Shown here one piece after another: positions 22,482 through 38,388 of a stretch of DNA of 64,000 nt. Position 1 is the first letter of the stretch. Each line of letters starts with the position of its first letter. The stretch is from Kribbella sp. VKM Ac-2569 (GTDB taxonomy: Bacteria > Actinomycetota > Actinomycetes > Propionibacteriales > Kribbellaceae): positions 1,054,001 to 1,118,000 of the forward strand of contig NZ_SGXJ01000002.1 in assembly GCF_004216905.1 (NCBI RefSeq). Reading direction: 5' to 3'. The notes under the pieces were generated by a model that saw only the letters and a program-made list of their open reading frames with translations, was not told the DNA's origin and searched no databases. The position numbers and the translations under genes were made by a program.

Positions 22482-22498
22482 TCCCCGAACCGGTTTGG
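22482..22498. repeat. Palindromic repeat CCCCGAACCGGTTTGGG (copy 2)
   Basis: Reverse complement of copy 1 at 22410-22427 (17 of 18 positions visible before the sequence diverges), 54 bp away, so the pair could also form one long cruciform. Confidence 0.75.
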
Positions 22499-22650
22499 GC
22501 GACGGGGGGTGCCACGAGGGCTTGGGGGTGGAAGGGGGTGGTGGCTTGCGTCGGATTTGCACAGGCGGCGAATGGTCGGGCGGGACGGGTGGTCGGCGGT
22601 GCATCTTCTCTGGCAGCGGATCCGCGGGCGATCTGTCGAGAGGAGTTGCC

Positions 22651-23676
22651 ATGCGATGCGTCGAAGCGGTGCGGGACGACGATTCACCTGACGAGTCGGC
22701 CGACAGCCTCACCCGATTGTTCAATGAACTGCGTCACCGGCAGGCGGGCGCCTTCAGCAGACATCAGGCGATCATGCACGGGATCACGGACAAGGTTCTT
22801 TCGCGGCGGTGCCGTGCGCGGCAGATCCAGCAGGTCCACGGCGGTGTGTACGTCGACTTCACGGGGCCGCTGCCCTGGGAGACCAGGGTCTGGGCCGCCT
22901 GGCTCGCCTACGGCCCGGATGCCGCCCTCACCGGGCCCACGGCGCTGCGCTGGTACGGCGTCGACGGAGTTCGAGGAGACGATCGCATTCACCTCGCGGT
23001 ACCGCATGCGCGCAGGGTCAACCAGCGGGCCGGGGTTCTCGTCAGCCGTCATCGCGGTTTCTCAGCGCAACTGCACGGCTCCCGGACACCGCCGATCGTG
23101 CGGCTCGAAGTCGCAGCTCTGACGACGGCGAGTTCAGACCCCAACACGTCTCGACAGGCGGCTCTGCTACTCGATGTCTGCCGCCAGCGCGCCAGTACTC
23201 CCGAGCGTCTGCTCGCCGAACTCGACTCGCTCACCAGACTGCCCGCTCGCCAGATGCTTCGCCGGATCGTGCTGGACGCGGCGGACGGTGTGCAGTCGTT
23301 CCTGGAGCAGGTCTACCTGCGCCGGGTCGAGCGGGCGCATGCCCTGCCGACGGCTGAACGGCAGGTCCGGGTCGAGTCGACGGACGGGTCTGGCCGAAGA
23401 GTCCGTTATCGCGATGTCCTGTACTCCCCCTACGGACTCGTCATCGAGCTCGACGGGCACGCCGGTCACTCGGACTCCGAGTCGCGGTGGCGCGACATGC
23501 GCCGGGACAATTCCACGGCGATGAGCGGCCAGCTGACCTTGCGATTCGGCTACCGACTGGTCGACGAGCCATGTCTGGCAGCCGCCCAGGTGGCTAGTGC
23601 CCTCCGCCTTCGAGGCTGGACCGGCACCGCACGCGCCTGCTCTACCGGTTGTGCCGCCGCTCGCAACGTCGCCTAG
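22651..23676 (+). CDS. AbiEi-like/DUF559-like putative nuclease or antitoxin-domain protein
   Basis: 341 residues from ATG at 22651, with GAGGAG 5 nt upstream. The N-terminal third resembles the winged-helix AbiEi-type antitoxin domain (QAIMHGITDKVLSRRCRARQ... GGVYVDF ... WAAWLAYGPDAALTGPTALRWYG). The C-terminal part resembles DUF559/Vsr-like endonuclease folds: LVIELDGHAGH then SRWRDMRRDN, with Glu, Asp and His placed as in a PD-(D/E)XK-type site. Such genes are frequent and scattered in actinobacteria, and no partner toxin is next to it here. It is alone on the plus strand and flanked on both sides by CCCCAAACCGG-type palindromes, suggesting acquisition. Function is unproven. Confidence 0.65.
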   Translation: MRCVEAVRDDDSPDESADSLTRLFNELRHRQAGAFSRHQAIMHGITDKVLSRRCRARQIQQVHGGVYVDFTGPLPWETRVWAAWLAYGPDAALTGPTALRWYGVDGVRGDDRIHLAVPHARRVNQRAGVLVSRHRGFSAQLHGSRTPPIVRLEVAALTTASSDPNTSRQAALLLDVCRQRASTPERLLAELDSLTRLPARQMLRRIVLDAADGVQSFLEQVYLRRVERAHALPTAERQVRVESTDGSGRRVRYRDVLYSPYGLVIELDGHAGHSDSESRWRDMRRDNSTAMSGQLTLRFGYRLVDEPCLAAAQVASALRLRGWTGTARACSTGCAAARNVA

Positions 23677-23719
23677 CCAGTTCGGGGAGATTGTTCCCCC
23701 CGAAACGGGCGGTGGTGCT

Positions 23720-23737
23720 CCCCAAATCGGTTTGGGG
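23720..23737. repeat. Palindromic repeat CCCCAAATCGGTTTGGGG (copy 3)
   Basis: 18-bp palindrome matching copies 1 and 2 at 22410 and 22482 except for one or two bases, located 43 bp after the nuclease-like gene. A related half-site pair TTCGGGG/CCCCGAA lies at 23682-23705. Confidence 0.7.
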
Positions 23738-23767
23738 CGGCCAGTGCGCAGGGGGTTGGAGATGGCG

Positions 23768-23805
23768 CGAGGGCGGCACCTCCCGGATGGGAAGCGCCGC
23801 CCTCG
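23768..23805 (-). terminator. rpoBC terminator
   Basis: Hairpin with 10-bp arms CGAGGGCGGC (23768-23777) and GCCGCCCTCG (23796-23805), plus an inner CTCCC/GGGAA pairing. It begins 15 nt after the rpoC stop on the minus strand and has no T-tract. Confidence 0.75.
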
Positions 23806-23820
23806 GCGGGGTGACTGCGC

Positions 23821-27681
<3,861 letters not shown>

Positions 27682-27749
27682 GATGTGTTATCTCCCGTTG
27701 CTAAAAATGGTCTGAGTGAGTTGGTTGTTGATCTCAAGCGGCAACCCGC

Positions 27750-31232
<3,483 letters not shown>

Positions 31233-31346
31233 GGGGCGTCCTTCCACGGGCTCGCAAAATCACATCGGTGCTGGGAGCGCACGCCAAGCCGCCCCAGTCA
31301 AGTCGGAGACCCGAGCAGAGGCGAGAGAAAGGCAGCGCAAAGGAAT

Positions 31347-31376
31347 AGGTTACCTGATCCAGGCAAGCCTGTCCAA
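31347..31376 (-). promoter_or_regulatory. rpoB promoter
   Basis: Minus strand TTGGAC (31376-31371), 18-bp spacer, TAACCT (31352-31347), giving a start near 31340 and a leader of about 105 nt that opens with TTTGCGCTGCC. A second TTGGAC lies 11 bp further upstream. The promoter is downstream of the Mce-associated gene ending at 31495, so rpoBC is transcribed independently of the mce operon. Confidence 0.75.
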
Positions 31377-31494
31377 TGGGGTCCAATAGTCTGCCGTCGG
31401 ACCACCCTCTCCGTCAAGGACCGACCCGGAGTCTCCAGCGGGTAGATCACCCACGAGACAACCGGCGCCCCTCTGGTGCGGAGTTACCTAGAGA

Positions 31495-32160
31495 TTACAG
31501 TCCGGCGATCTCCTGGACCAGCCATCGGTCGCCGTTTCGGACCATCGTGAACCGGGTCCGGTTCAGGTCCACCCGGGGACTACCCTTCGTGATCGTGCTG
31601 GTGGTCGTCTGGTTGACGAAGATGATCAGCGTGACCCGGTCGGCGTCGCCGTCGCGGACCCCGACCTCGCGGACGTCGGCCTTCACCGTGGCCTTGGTCT
31701 TGGTGGCCAGAACGCCTGCCACCTTCGCGGTCTCGTCGAACTTCGCGGCGAACTCCGGAGTCATCGTCGCCCGCGCGGCAGCGAAGCTTTTGTCCAGGTC
31801 ACGGTAGTCGTAGCTGAGCGCCGTCTCGGCCGCTTTCCGGCCCGCGGCGGAGGCCTGGTTGCGGGCGTCCTCGGCCTGTTCGCCGTGCCAGGCCTTGATC
31901 CCGAGCACCGCGGCGACGGTCAGGGTGAGTACGACGACGACGCCGAGCGCGGCCGTCAGCGCGGTCCCGAGACCTCGTTTCTGCTCACTCTCCGTAGAGA
32001 TTTCGGCGACCGGCGACTTCTCGGAAACGGCCTCCGAGGCCTCTTCTGTGGCCGGGGTCACATCCTCCGCACGGGTCTCCTCGACCAGTTCGGGCGGCTG
32101 GTCCGGTTTCGCCGTACGGCGCTGGCCGGCGATCCGTGGGCGGCTGCGGCGGTCCGACAT
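31495..32160 (-). CDS. Mce-associated membrane protein (second)
   Basis: 221 residues. A charged, Glu/Pro-rich cytoplasmic N-terminus of about 65 residues is followed by one membrane helix (LGTALTAALGVVVVLTLTVAAVLGI) and an extracytoplasmic NTF2-like domain (EQAEDARNQASAAGRKAAETALSYDYRDLDKSFAAAR ... RTRFTMVRNGDRWLVQEIAGL), the standard Mas architecture. The ATG overlaps the preceding mas stop by one base. Mas proteins stabilise Mce complexes in mycobacteria; the same is inferred here. Last gene of the mce operon. Confidence 0.85.
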   Translation of the reverse strand: MSDRRSRPRIAGQRRTAKPDQPPELVEETRAEDVTPATEEASEAVSEKSPVAEISTESEQKRGLGTALTAALGVVVVLTLTVAAVLGIKAWHGEQAEDARNQASAAGRKAAETALSYDYRDLDKSFAAARATMTPEFAAKFDETAKVAGVLATKTKATVKADVREVGVRDGDADRVTLIIFVNQTTTSTITKGSPRVDLNRTRFTMVRNGDRWLVQEIAGL

Positions 32161-32651
32161 CAGCCCACCACCTGCAGGTCGGCGGTCAGCCAGCGGTCCT
32201 TCTCGCGGACCATGTCCAGCTTGATCCGGTACCGGCGCTGGACGCCCTCGGCCGAGGCCGTGTTCGTCACCACCGCGTTCACGATCACCAGCACCTGGGC
32301 GGAGTCCTTGTCGTTCGAGACGACGGCGGCTTCCTTGACGTCGCCCTTGGAGGTCGCCTTGTTCGTCACCACGTCGGTCTTCACCGCGTCGATCCCCTGC
32401 TGGAACTCCTGCTTGAACTGCCCGGTGGAGTCGTCGATGACCCGCTTCGAGTCCGCGTCCCAGGTCTGGTAGTCGTACGTCGTGAAGTCCAGCGCCAACT
32501 GCCGCGCCGCCTTCATCGCGCCGTCGCGTTGCGAATCGTCGGCCCGCTGCTTGCTCAGGGCGACCACCGACAGCGTGAGGCCGGCGATCGCCACCAGGAG
32601 CAGCACGCTGAGAGCCCAGGCCAGCACCAGCCGGCCGTTCCGTGCGATCAC
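32160..32651 (-). CDS. Mce-associated membrane protein (first)
   Basis: 163 residues from GTG at 32651, overlapping the mceF stop (GTGA). One N-terminal membrane helix (LVLAWALSVLLLVAIAGLTLSVVAL) and an NTF2-like domain with AARQLALDFTTYDYQTWDADSKRVID and a terminal LDMVREKDRWLTADLQVV. It resembles the following gene in architecture and probably arose by duplication. A longer in-frame extension would run into mceF and is not likely. Confidence 0.85.
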   Translation of the reverse strand: MIARNGRLVLAWALSVLLLVAIAGLTLSVVALSKQRADDSQRDGAMKAARQLALDFTTYDYQTWDADSKRVIDDSTGQFKQEFQQGIDAVKTDVVTNKATSKGDVKEAAVVSNDKDSAQVLVIVNAVVTNTASAEGVQRRYRIKLDMVREKDRWLTADLQVVG

Positions 32652-33937
32652 TTGCCGGTCACCGGTCCAAGGATGAGTGCCTTCCAGGAATCGCTGCCGA
32701 GCAGGTCCTGCTGTCCGCCGGTGGAGCCAAGCGTCATGCCCGGCATCCCATCGGCTCCGCCCGCGGCGCCCGTCGCCGGGTCGTACCCGAGCCCGTAGCC
32801 GGACCGGTTCAGGTCCTCGCGCGACGACGGCGACGGCTTGTTCTGCGAGCCGCGCACGTTGATCCCGCTCTTCGGGTCCGCCGTACAACCGGCCTTGGTG
32901 TTCGCCGGGGTGTCCTTCAGGTCCTGCGGGACCCGCTTGTTCGTCCCGCCGTACCCGGGCCGGCAGGCCGGCGGCTGGAGCCCGACGACCAGGCCGAAGT
33001 GCGCGTCGTAGTGCCCCTCGGCGTTCTTGGCCGGTACGACGTATCCACCCATCGACACCGCCGGGTACACCACGAACAGCTGCTCGACGGCGTCCAGCCG
33101 GACCGCGGTCAGTTCGCTCACCGTCAGCAGGTTACCGAGCAGCACCGCGACGGACGCGCTGTTGTCCTGGATCAGGCCGGTGATCTGGGTGGACGCGAGC
33201 GAGCCCTGGTCGATCACCTTGCGCAGGTTGCTGTCCGAGCTGACCAGGGTGTCGGACAGCAGCGCCAGGTTCTTCGCCCAGGTCTTGATCGCGTCGCCGC
33301 TGGCCACCTGGGTGGCGAGCACGGTGTCGCCGTCGTTGATCAGCTTGATCGTCTGCAGCACGTTCGCGTCGGCGTCGTCGATCAGCTTGCCGGAGCTGTC
33401 GATGATCTTCTGCAGGTCGGTGCCCTTGCCCTTCAGCGCGGCCCCGAGCTCGCGCACCGTGGTCCGCAGGCTCTCCTTGTCGACCGAGTTCACCAGCTGG
33501 TCCAGGTTCAGCAGCAGCTCGGTGGTGTCGATCGGGATCGCGGTGTCCTTGCGGTCGATCTTCGAGTTGTCCTGCAGGTACGGCGCTCCGTCGCGGCGCG
33601 GCTGCAGGTCGACGTACTGCTCGCCGATCGCCGACCGGTTCGCGACCACCGCGAGCAGGTCGTTCGGGATCTTGACCTTCTTCTCGATGTCCATGTCCAC
33701 CTGGACGCCGTCGTCGAGCAGCTTCAGCTGCCCAACCCGGCCGACCGGCTGGCCGCGATACGTCACCTCGGCGCCCGCGAAGATGCCGCCGGACTCGACG
33801 AAGCTGGCGCTGACGGTGTAGTCGGTGTCGACGATCAGCTTGTCGATCTGGGCGTACTTCGCGCCGACGAAGGCGACGCCGACGACGGTGATCAGCAGGA
33901 ACACCATCAGCTGGATCCGGACCGCTCTGGTGATCAT
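32648..33937 (-). CDS. Mce-family protein, MceF-like
   Basis: 429 residues from ATG at 33937, overlapping the preceding gene (ATGA). One N-terminal membrane helix (QLMVFLLITVVGVAFVGAKYA), the MCE/MlaD domain (YTVSASFVESGGIFAGAEVTYRGQPVGRV) at about residues 35-115, then a helical region and a disordered C-terminus rich in Gly, Pro and Asn. MCE proteins form hexameric periplasmic tubes that carry lipids or sterols to the YrbE permease. Position as the sixth mce gene gives the MceF assignment. Confidence 0.88.
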   Translation of the reverse strand: MITRAVRIQLMVFLLITVVGVAFVGAKYAQIDKLIVDTDYTVSASFVESGGIFAGAEVTYRGQPVGRVGQLKLLDDGVQVDMDIEKKVKIPNDLLAVVANRSAIGEQYVDLQPRRDGAPYLQDNSKIDRKDTAIPIDTTELLLNLDQLVNSVDKESLRTTVRELGAALKGKGTDLQKIIDSSGKLIDDADANVLQTIKLINDGDTVLATQVASGDAIKTWAKNLALLSDTLVSSDSNLRKVIDQGSLASTQITGLIQDNSASVAVLLGNLLTVSELTAVRLDAVEQLFVVYPAVSMGGYVVPAKNAEGHYDAHFGLVVGLQPPACRPGYGGTNKRVPQDLKDTPANTKAGCTADPKSGINVRGSQNKPSPSSREDLNRSGYGLGYDPATGAAGGADGMPGMTLGSTGGQQDLLGSDSWKALILGPVTGK

Positions 33938-35163
33938 CCGACCACCCCCGGCATCAGCGCCTTGGCGAGGTCGGGATCGAACCCGGACCGGTTCAGCTTC
34001 GGCGAGCAAACCGGCAGGCCGAGCACCGTGATGCAGGTCGTCGCGGTCCCGGTCGGGACCGGCAGCGACGGCAGCACACTGCCCTGCGCCGGACTGGTCG
34101 GCAGGTGCACCGGGAGGCTGATCCGGCCGGTCGGCAGCGCGGTCGGGCCGACCGTCGGCAGCTGGATCCCGAGCAGGGTGTCGAGCGCCTTCTTGGTGTT
34201 CACGTCCACCGTGATCCCGAGGTTGGTGTAGTCACCCTTCGCGGCCTTGGCGGCATTGTCGGGGAACGGATAGGTGAACAGCAGCTCCAGCGACTTCGGC
34301 AGGTTCTCCCCCGCCTCAGCCAGCTTGGTGAGGATCGGGTACAGCGACTGCAGGTTGGCCACCAGGTCCTTCTGTGCGGACGTGATCACCCGGGTCGCGG
34401 TGTTGCCCAGCGTGGCCAGCGCCTGCAGCGTCTTGACCAGCGCGGCGCGCTGCTTGTCCAGGGTCGCGATCGACGTCGGCAGCGAGTCGATCGCGGTCGC
34501 CAGCGTCGCCTTCTGCGCGTTCAGCTTCTTGGCGAGCGCGTCCACCGACTTGATCGCGGTGACGATCCGCGCCTTGTTCTGGTCCAGGGTGCCGACGAAC
34601 GTGTTCAGCTGGGTCAGCACGCTGCGGATGGCCGGCTCGTTGCCGGTCAGCGCCTTGTTCAGCTCCTGCGTGATGATCTGCAACTGCGCGACACCGCCGC
34701 CGTTCAGCAGCAGCGAGAGAGCGGAGAGAACTTCCTCCACCTCGACGTTGCTGGTGGTCCTGGACAGCGGGATCAGCTCGCCGTTGTCGAGCTTGCCGCG
34801 CGCCTTCTCGGACCCGGTCGGCCGGGCCAGCGACACGAACTTCTCGCCCAGCAGGCTGGTCTGGCGGATCGTGGCGTGCGTGTTGTCCGGCAGCGCGAGG
34901 CTCTTCGGAAGCTTGATCCGCACCTTCGCGACGTACCCGTCCAGCCAGACCTTCTCGACCGTGCCGACGGTGACGTCGTCGACCTTCACCGACGACTTCG
35001 GCACCAGGTCCAGGACGTCGGCGAACTCGACGGTGACCGTGTACGACGCCCCCTTGATCTTCGCGCCGCCCGGCAGCGGGAGCGAGTAGACGGAGAAGTC
35101 ACAGCCGCTCAGCAGCATCGCGAGCGCGGCGACTCCGGCGACGATCGACGTACGGCGTCTCAC
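33934..35163 (-). CDS. Mce-family lipoprotein, MceE-like
   Basis: 409 residues from GTG at 35163. A signal peptide ends in the lipobox LLSGC (Cys 21), so the protein is a lipoprotein, as MceE/LprK proteins are in mycobacteria. The MCE domain follows (YTVTVEFADVLDLVPKSSVKVDDVTVGTV, residues 40-120), then a long alpha-helical region (AQLQIITQELNKAL, DSLPTSIATLDKQRAALVK). It overlaps mceD by 4 bp (GTGA). Confidence 0.9.
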   Translation of the reverse strand: MRRRTSIVAGVAALAMLLSGCDFSVYSLPLPGGAKIKGASYTVTVEFADVLDLVPKSSVKVDDVTVGTVEKVWLDGYVAKVRIKLPKSLALPDNTHATIRQTSLLGEKFVSLARPTGSEKARGKLDNGELIPLSRTTSNVEVEEVLSALSLLLNGGGVAQLQIITQELNKALTGNEPAIRSVLTQLNTFVGTLDQNKARIVTAIKSVDALAKKLNAQKATLATAIDSLPTSIATLDKQRAALVKTLQALATLGNTATRVITSAQKDLVANLQSLYPILTKLAEAGENLPKSLELLFTYPFPDNAAKAAKGDYTNLGITVDVNTKKALDTLLGIQLPTVGPTALPTGRISLPVHLPTSPAQGSVLPSLPVPTGTATTCITVLGLPVCSPKLNRSGFDPDLAKALMPGVVG

Positions 35164-36347
35164 TTGACCAACCCCCCGAGCGTCGGGTCCACGGGGTCGG
35201 GACTGTTCAGCGGGGCCTTCGGCGTCGGCGCCCACGGCGTACCGGCAGGACCGCCGCTGACCGGTGCGGTGCCGGTCAGCGATTCGATCAGCGGCAGCTT
35301 GGCCAGGGCGTCGAGGACCGGCTTCAGCGTCGAGCACATCGACATCGGCTGGTTCGCCTGCAGCAGCAGCGAGCAGACGAACGTCGCCGGGTCGTCGAGC
35401 TGTCCCGGGTTGATGCGCTGGTCCAGCGTGCCGAACTGCGGGTTGTAGATCCGGGCCAGGTTGCCGAGGCCGAGCGGGGCGGTGTCAAGCACCTCGGCCA
35501 GCGCGGCCTTCTCGTTCACCAGGATCTGCGACAGCTTGGTGGCCCCGGTGACGGTGTTCTTCACCAGCGTCCGGTTCTCCTTGACGAACGTCGCGACCTC
35601 GCCGAGCGCGGTGGCGAGCAGCGACAGCGACGCGCCGAGGTCCTTGCGCTCGCCCGCCAGGGTGGTCGAGACAGCGGCGAAGTTCGTGTTGAACTGCTTG
35701 ACCAGTTGGTCGTTCGCGGCCAGCGCGGACACGAACGTCTGCAGCTGCCGGATCGTGTTGAACAGCGCCGACGAGTTGCCCGACAACGTGCTGGTCAGCT
35801 TCGAGACGTCGGTGATGGTCTGGTTCAGCTTGGCGCCCTGGCCGTTCAGGTTCTTCGCCGAGACGTCCAGCAGCCGGGCCAGCGCGCCCTGGTCGTTCGC
35901 GCCCTTCGGCCCGAGCGCCACGGACAGGTCGTTGAGGCTCTGGTAGATCTGGTCGAGCTCCAGCGGTACGGCGGTCCGGTCGAGAGGGATCTGCGCACCG
36001 TCGGCCATCACAGCGCCCTTGGAGTACGCCGGGGTGAGCTGCACGTACCGGTCCGCGACGATCGACGGCGAGGCGATCACCGCCTTCGCCTCGGCCGGCA
36101 CCTTGTGCTTGGCCTCCCACCAGAACTTCACCCGCACGCTACGGCCGGCCGGCGTGACGCTCTCCACCTCGCCGACCTTGATGCCGAGAATCCGGACGTC
36201 CGATCCCGGGTACACCGAGACCGCCCGCGGGAAGTACGCCGTCGCCGTCACCCGCTCGGGCTTCGGCCACAGGGACACGGCGCCGACCACGATGATCACC
36301 AGGACCACTGCCATCGCGATCAGCCGCGAAATCGCGTTCACCCGCAT
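35160..36347 (-). CDS. Mce-family protein, MceD-like
   Basis: 395 residues from ATG at 36347, which overlaps the mceC stop by one base (TGATG). N-terminal membrane helix (LIAMAVVLVIIVVGAVSLW), MCE domain (ATAYFPRAVSVYPGSDVRILGIKVGEV), and a long helical part predicted to form the tube wall, then a Pro-rich end. Fourth mce gene in the operon. Confidence 0.89.
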   Translation of the reverse strand: MRVNAISRLIAMAVVLVIIVVGAVSLWPKPERVTATAYFPRAVSVYPGSDVRILGIKVGEVESVTPAGRSVRVKFWWEAKHKVPAEAKAVIASPSIVADRYVQLTPAYSKGAVMADGAQIPLDRTAVPLELDQIYQSLNDLSVALGPKGANDQGALARLLDVSAKNLNGQGAKLNQTITDVSKLTSTLSGNSSALFNTIRQLQTFVSALAANDQLVKQFNTNFAAVSTTLAGERKDLGASLSLLATALGEVATFVKENRTLVKNTVTGATKLSQILVNEKAALAEVLDTAPLGLGNLARIYNPQFGTLDQRINPGQLDDPATFVCSLLLQANQPMSMCSTLKPVLDALAKLPLIESLTGTAPVSGGPAGTPWAPTPKAPLNSPDPVDPTLGGLVK

Positions 36348-37360
36348 CAGCCGCCACCTCCCAGGATCGGGGGGATCCCGGTGGGTAGCACCTTGGGCAG
36401 CGGGATCTCGGGCACCGGCACCAGGTTCTGCAGGTAGGTGTCGAACCACGGCCCGGTGCCGAGGGTGTTCGTGAAGACCCGGACGAACGGCGCGAGGCCC
36501 TTGATGCTCGCGTCCAGGGAGGTCTGGTTCTGCAGCAGTACGGCGAGCACCGCGTTCACCTTCTGCAGCGTCGGCCCGAGATCCTTGCGGTTCTCCCGGA
36601 CCAGCGCGGTGATCTGCGCGGACAGCTTCTGCGTCGACACCAGCAACTGGTGGATCAGCGCCCGCCGGGCCTGCACGGCCTGGAAGACCTTGTTGCCGTC
36701 CTTCATCAACTTGATCAGCTGCTGGTTGCGGTCGGCAAGAACCTTGGTAACCACGTTCGAGTGCTGCAGCAGCAGCTTGAGCTGCTCGTCGCGCTTGGCC
36801 ACGTTCCGGGACAGCCGGGACAGGCCGGTCAGCGACGCCTGCACCTCTTCGGGCGTGTTCTTGAACGTCGCCGACAACGTGTCCAGGGCCTTCGCCAGCT
36901 GGGCGGTGTTGATCCGCTCGGTGGTGTTGGCCAGGTCGGTGAAGGCGTCCACGACGTCGTACGCCGAGATCGTCCGGGCCAGCGGGATCTCGGAGCCCGG
37001 CTTGAGCTCGCCGGGGCCGGCCGGGTTGAGTTTCAGGTACTTCTGGCCGAGCAGGGTCTTGATCTTCATCTCGGCGCCGGTCTGCTCGCCGAGCTTCACG
37101 CCCTTGTCGACCACGAAGTCGACCCGGACGTGGGTGCCTTCGAGTTCGACGTCGCGGACCTTGCCGACGCGGACTCCGGCCACCCGGATCTCGTCGTTCG
37201 GCTTCAGGCCGCCGGCCTCGGAGAACTGCGCGGAGTACTTCGTCCCGCCGCCGATCAGCGGCAGGTCCTGCGCCTTGAACGCGGCCAGCATGATCAGCCC
37301 GATGACCGTCAGGCCGACCACGCCGATGGTGACCTGGTTCTGTTCCCGGAAAGGCTTCAC
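36347..37360 (-). CDS. Mce-family protein, MceC-like
   Basis: 337 residues from GTG at 37360, overlapping mceB (GTGA). Helix VTIGVVGLTVIGLIMLAAF, MCE domain (YSAQFSEAGGLKPNDEIRVAGVRVGKV), helical region with NTTERINTAQLAKALDTLSATFKN, and a short C-terminus ending in PPILGGGG. Third mce gene. Confidence 0.89.
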   Translation of the reverse strand: MKPFREQNQVTIGVVGLTVIGLIMLAAFKAQDLPLIGGGTKYSAQFSEAGGLKPNDEIRVAGVRVGKVRDVELEGTHVRVDFVVDKGVKLGEQTGAEMKIKTLLGQKYLKLNPAGPGELKPGSEIPLARTISAYDVVDAFTDLANTTERINTAQLAKALDTLSATFKNTPEEVQASLTGLSRLSRNVAKRDEQLKLLLQHSNVVTKVLADRNQQLIKLMKDGNKVFQAVQARRALIHQLLVSTQKLSAQITALVRENRKDLGPTLQKVNAVLAVLLQNQTSLDASIKGLAPFVRVFTNTLGTGPWFDTYLQNLVPVPEIPLPKVLPTGIPPILGGGG

Positions 37361-38388
37361 TTCTTGCACCTCGCCGAGTTGAGGTCGTAGGCGACCGGGA
37401 CGCGGGTACCGGTGGGCAGCGTGACGTTGCCGTCGAAGTTGCACAGGTAGAAGTTGAACCAGGAGCCGTACGACGCGGTGCGAGTCATCGTGTTCAGCTT
37501 CTCCGGCATGAACTGCAGCGTCTTCACCCAGATCGCCTGGGTGTCGTCCAGCGTGCTGGCGACCGCGCGGAGCTTGTCCAGGTCGGCCTTGATCGGCACC
37601 CGGGTCTGCTGCAGCAGGCCGGCGGTCTTGGTGTTCAGCGAGTTGATCGAGGTCAGCGAACTGAGGATCGGGTTGATGTCCTGACTCAGACCGGTGATGA
37701 ACTGCTGCAGGTTGACCAGCAGCTGGGAGAAGTTCGCCTGCCGCTGCGAGACGATCTGCAGCGTCGAGGTCAGGTTCGTGATCAGGTCGCCGATCACCTG
37801 GTCGGCGTCGGCCAGCGTGGTGGTCAGCGACGCCGTCTTGGCCAGCAGCGACTCGATCGTGCCGCCCTCGCCCTGCAGCACCTTGATCACCTCGAACGCG
37901 AACTGGTTCACGTCCGCCGGGGTGAGCGCGGTGAACAGCGGCTTGAAGCCGTTGAACAGCACCGACAGGTCGAGCGCCGGCGTCGTGCGTTCCTTCGGGA
38001 TGACGCCGTTCTTCTTCAGCCGGTCGCCGCCGCCGATGCCGTCGGTGAGCGCGACGTACCGGTTGCCGACCAGGTTGCGGTAGCGCAGCGTCGCATGCGT
38101 CGAGGTGTCGATCACCTGGTCGGAGTCGACGCTGAACGTGACCATCGCCAACGTGTTGTCGTAGAGGGCGATCTTGTCGACCTGCCCGACCTTCACCCCG
38201 GCGATCCGGACGTCGTCGCCCTGGTTCAGCCCGACCGCGTCGGTGAAGACGGCTTTGTACTTCGTCGTCGGGTTGAAGCTGATGTTCCCGATCGTCACCG
38301 CCAGCAGCGCGGTCGCGACGGTCGTGACCACCACGAAGATCCCGAGCCGGACGGTGTCGAACGTGGTCTTCCTATCGAAGAAGCTCAT
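37357..38388 (-). CDS. Mce-family protein, MceB-like
   Basis: 343 residues. One helix (LGIFVVVTTVATALLAVTI), MCE domain (YKAVFTDAVGLNQGDDVRIAGVKVGQV) and a C-terminal helical part (VVKTLQFMPEKLNTMTRTASYGSWFNFYLCNF), with two Cys near the end (CNF and RCKK). ATG at 38388 overlaps mceA by 4 bp. Confidence 0.9.
   Translation of the reverse strand: MSFFDRKTTFDTVRLGIFVVVTTVATALLAVTIGNISFNPTTKYKAVFTDAVGLNQGDDVRIAGVKVGQVDKIALYDNTLAMVTFSVDSDQVIDTSTHATLRYRNLVGNRYVALTDGIGGGDRLKKNGVIPKERTTPALDLSVLFNGFKPLFTALTPADVNQFAFEVIKVLQGEGGTIESLLAKTASLTTTLADADQVIGDLITNLTSTLQIVSQRQANFSQLLVNLQQFITGLSQDINPILSSLTSINSLNTKTAGLLQQTRVPIKADLDKLRAVASTLDDTQAIWVKTLQFMPEKLNTMTRTASYGSWFNFYLCNFDGNVTLPTGTRVPVAYDLNSARCKK

Larger units (their letters stand above)
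22156..22650 (-). other. Gene-free region: G-poor tract, G-quadruplex motif and palindromes
   Basis: 495 bp between two divergent genes. From about 22245 to 22400 the plus strand is almost only C and A, so the minus strand is G-rich and contains a canonical quadruplex motif (22349-22369). From 22410 to 22498 two near-identical 18-bp palindromes lie in opposite orientation. Beyond that is the upstream region of the plus-strand gene, with AGAGGAG before its ATG. Long frames here are low-complexity translations, not genes. Confidence 0.65.
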
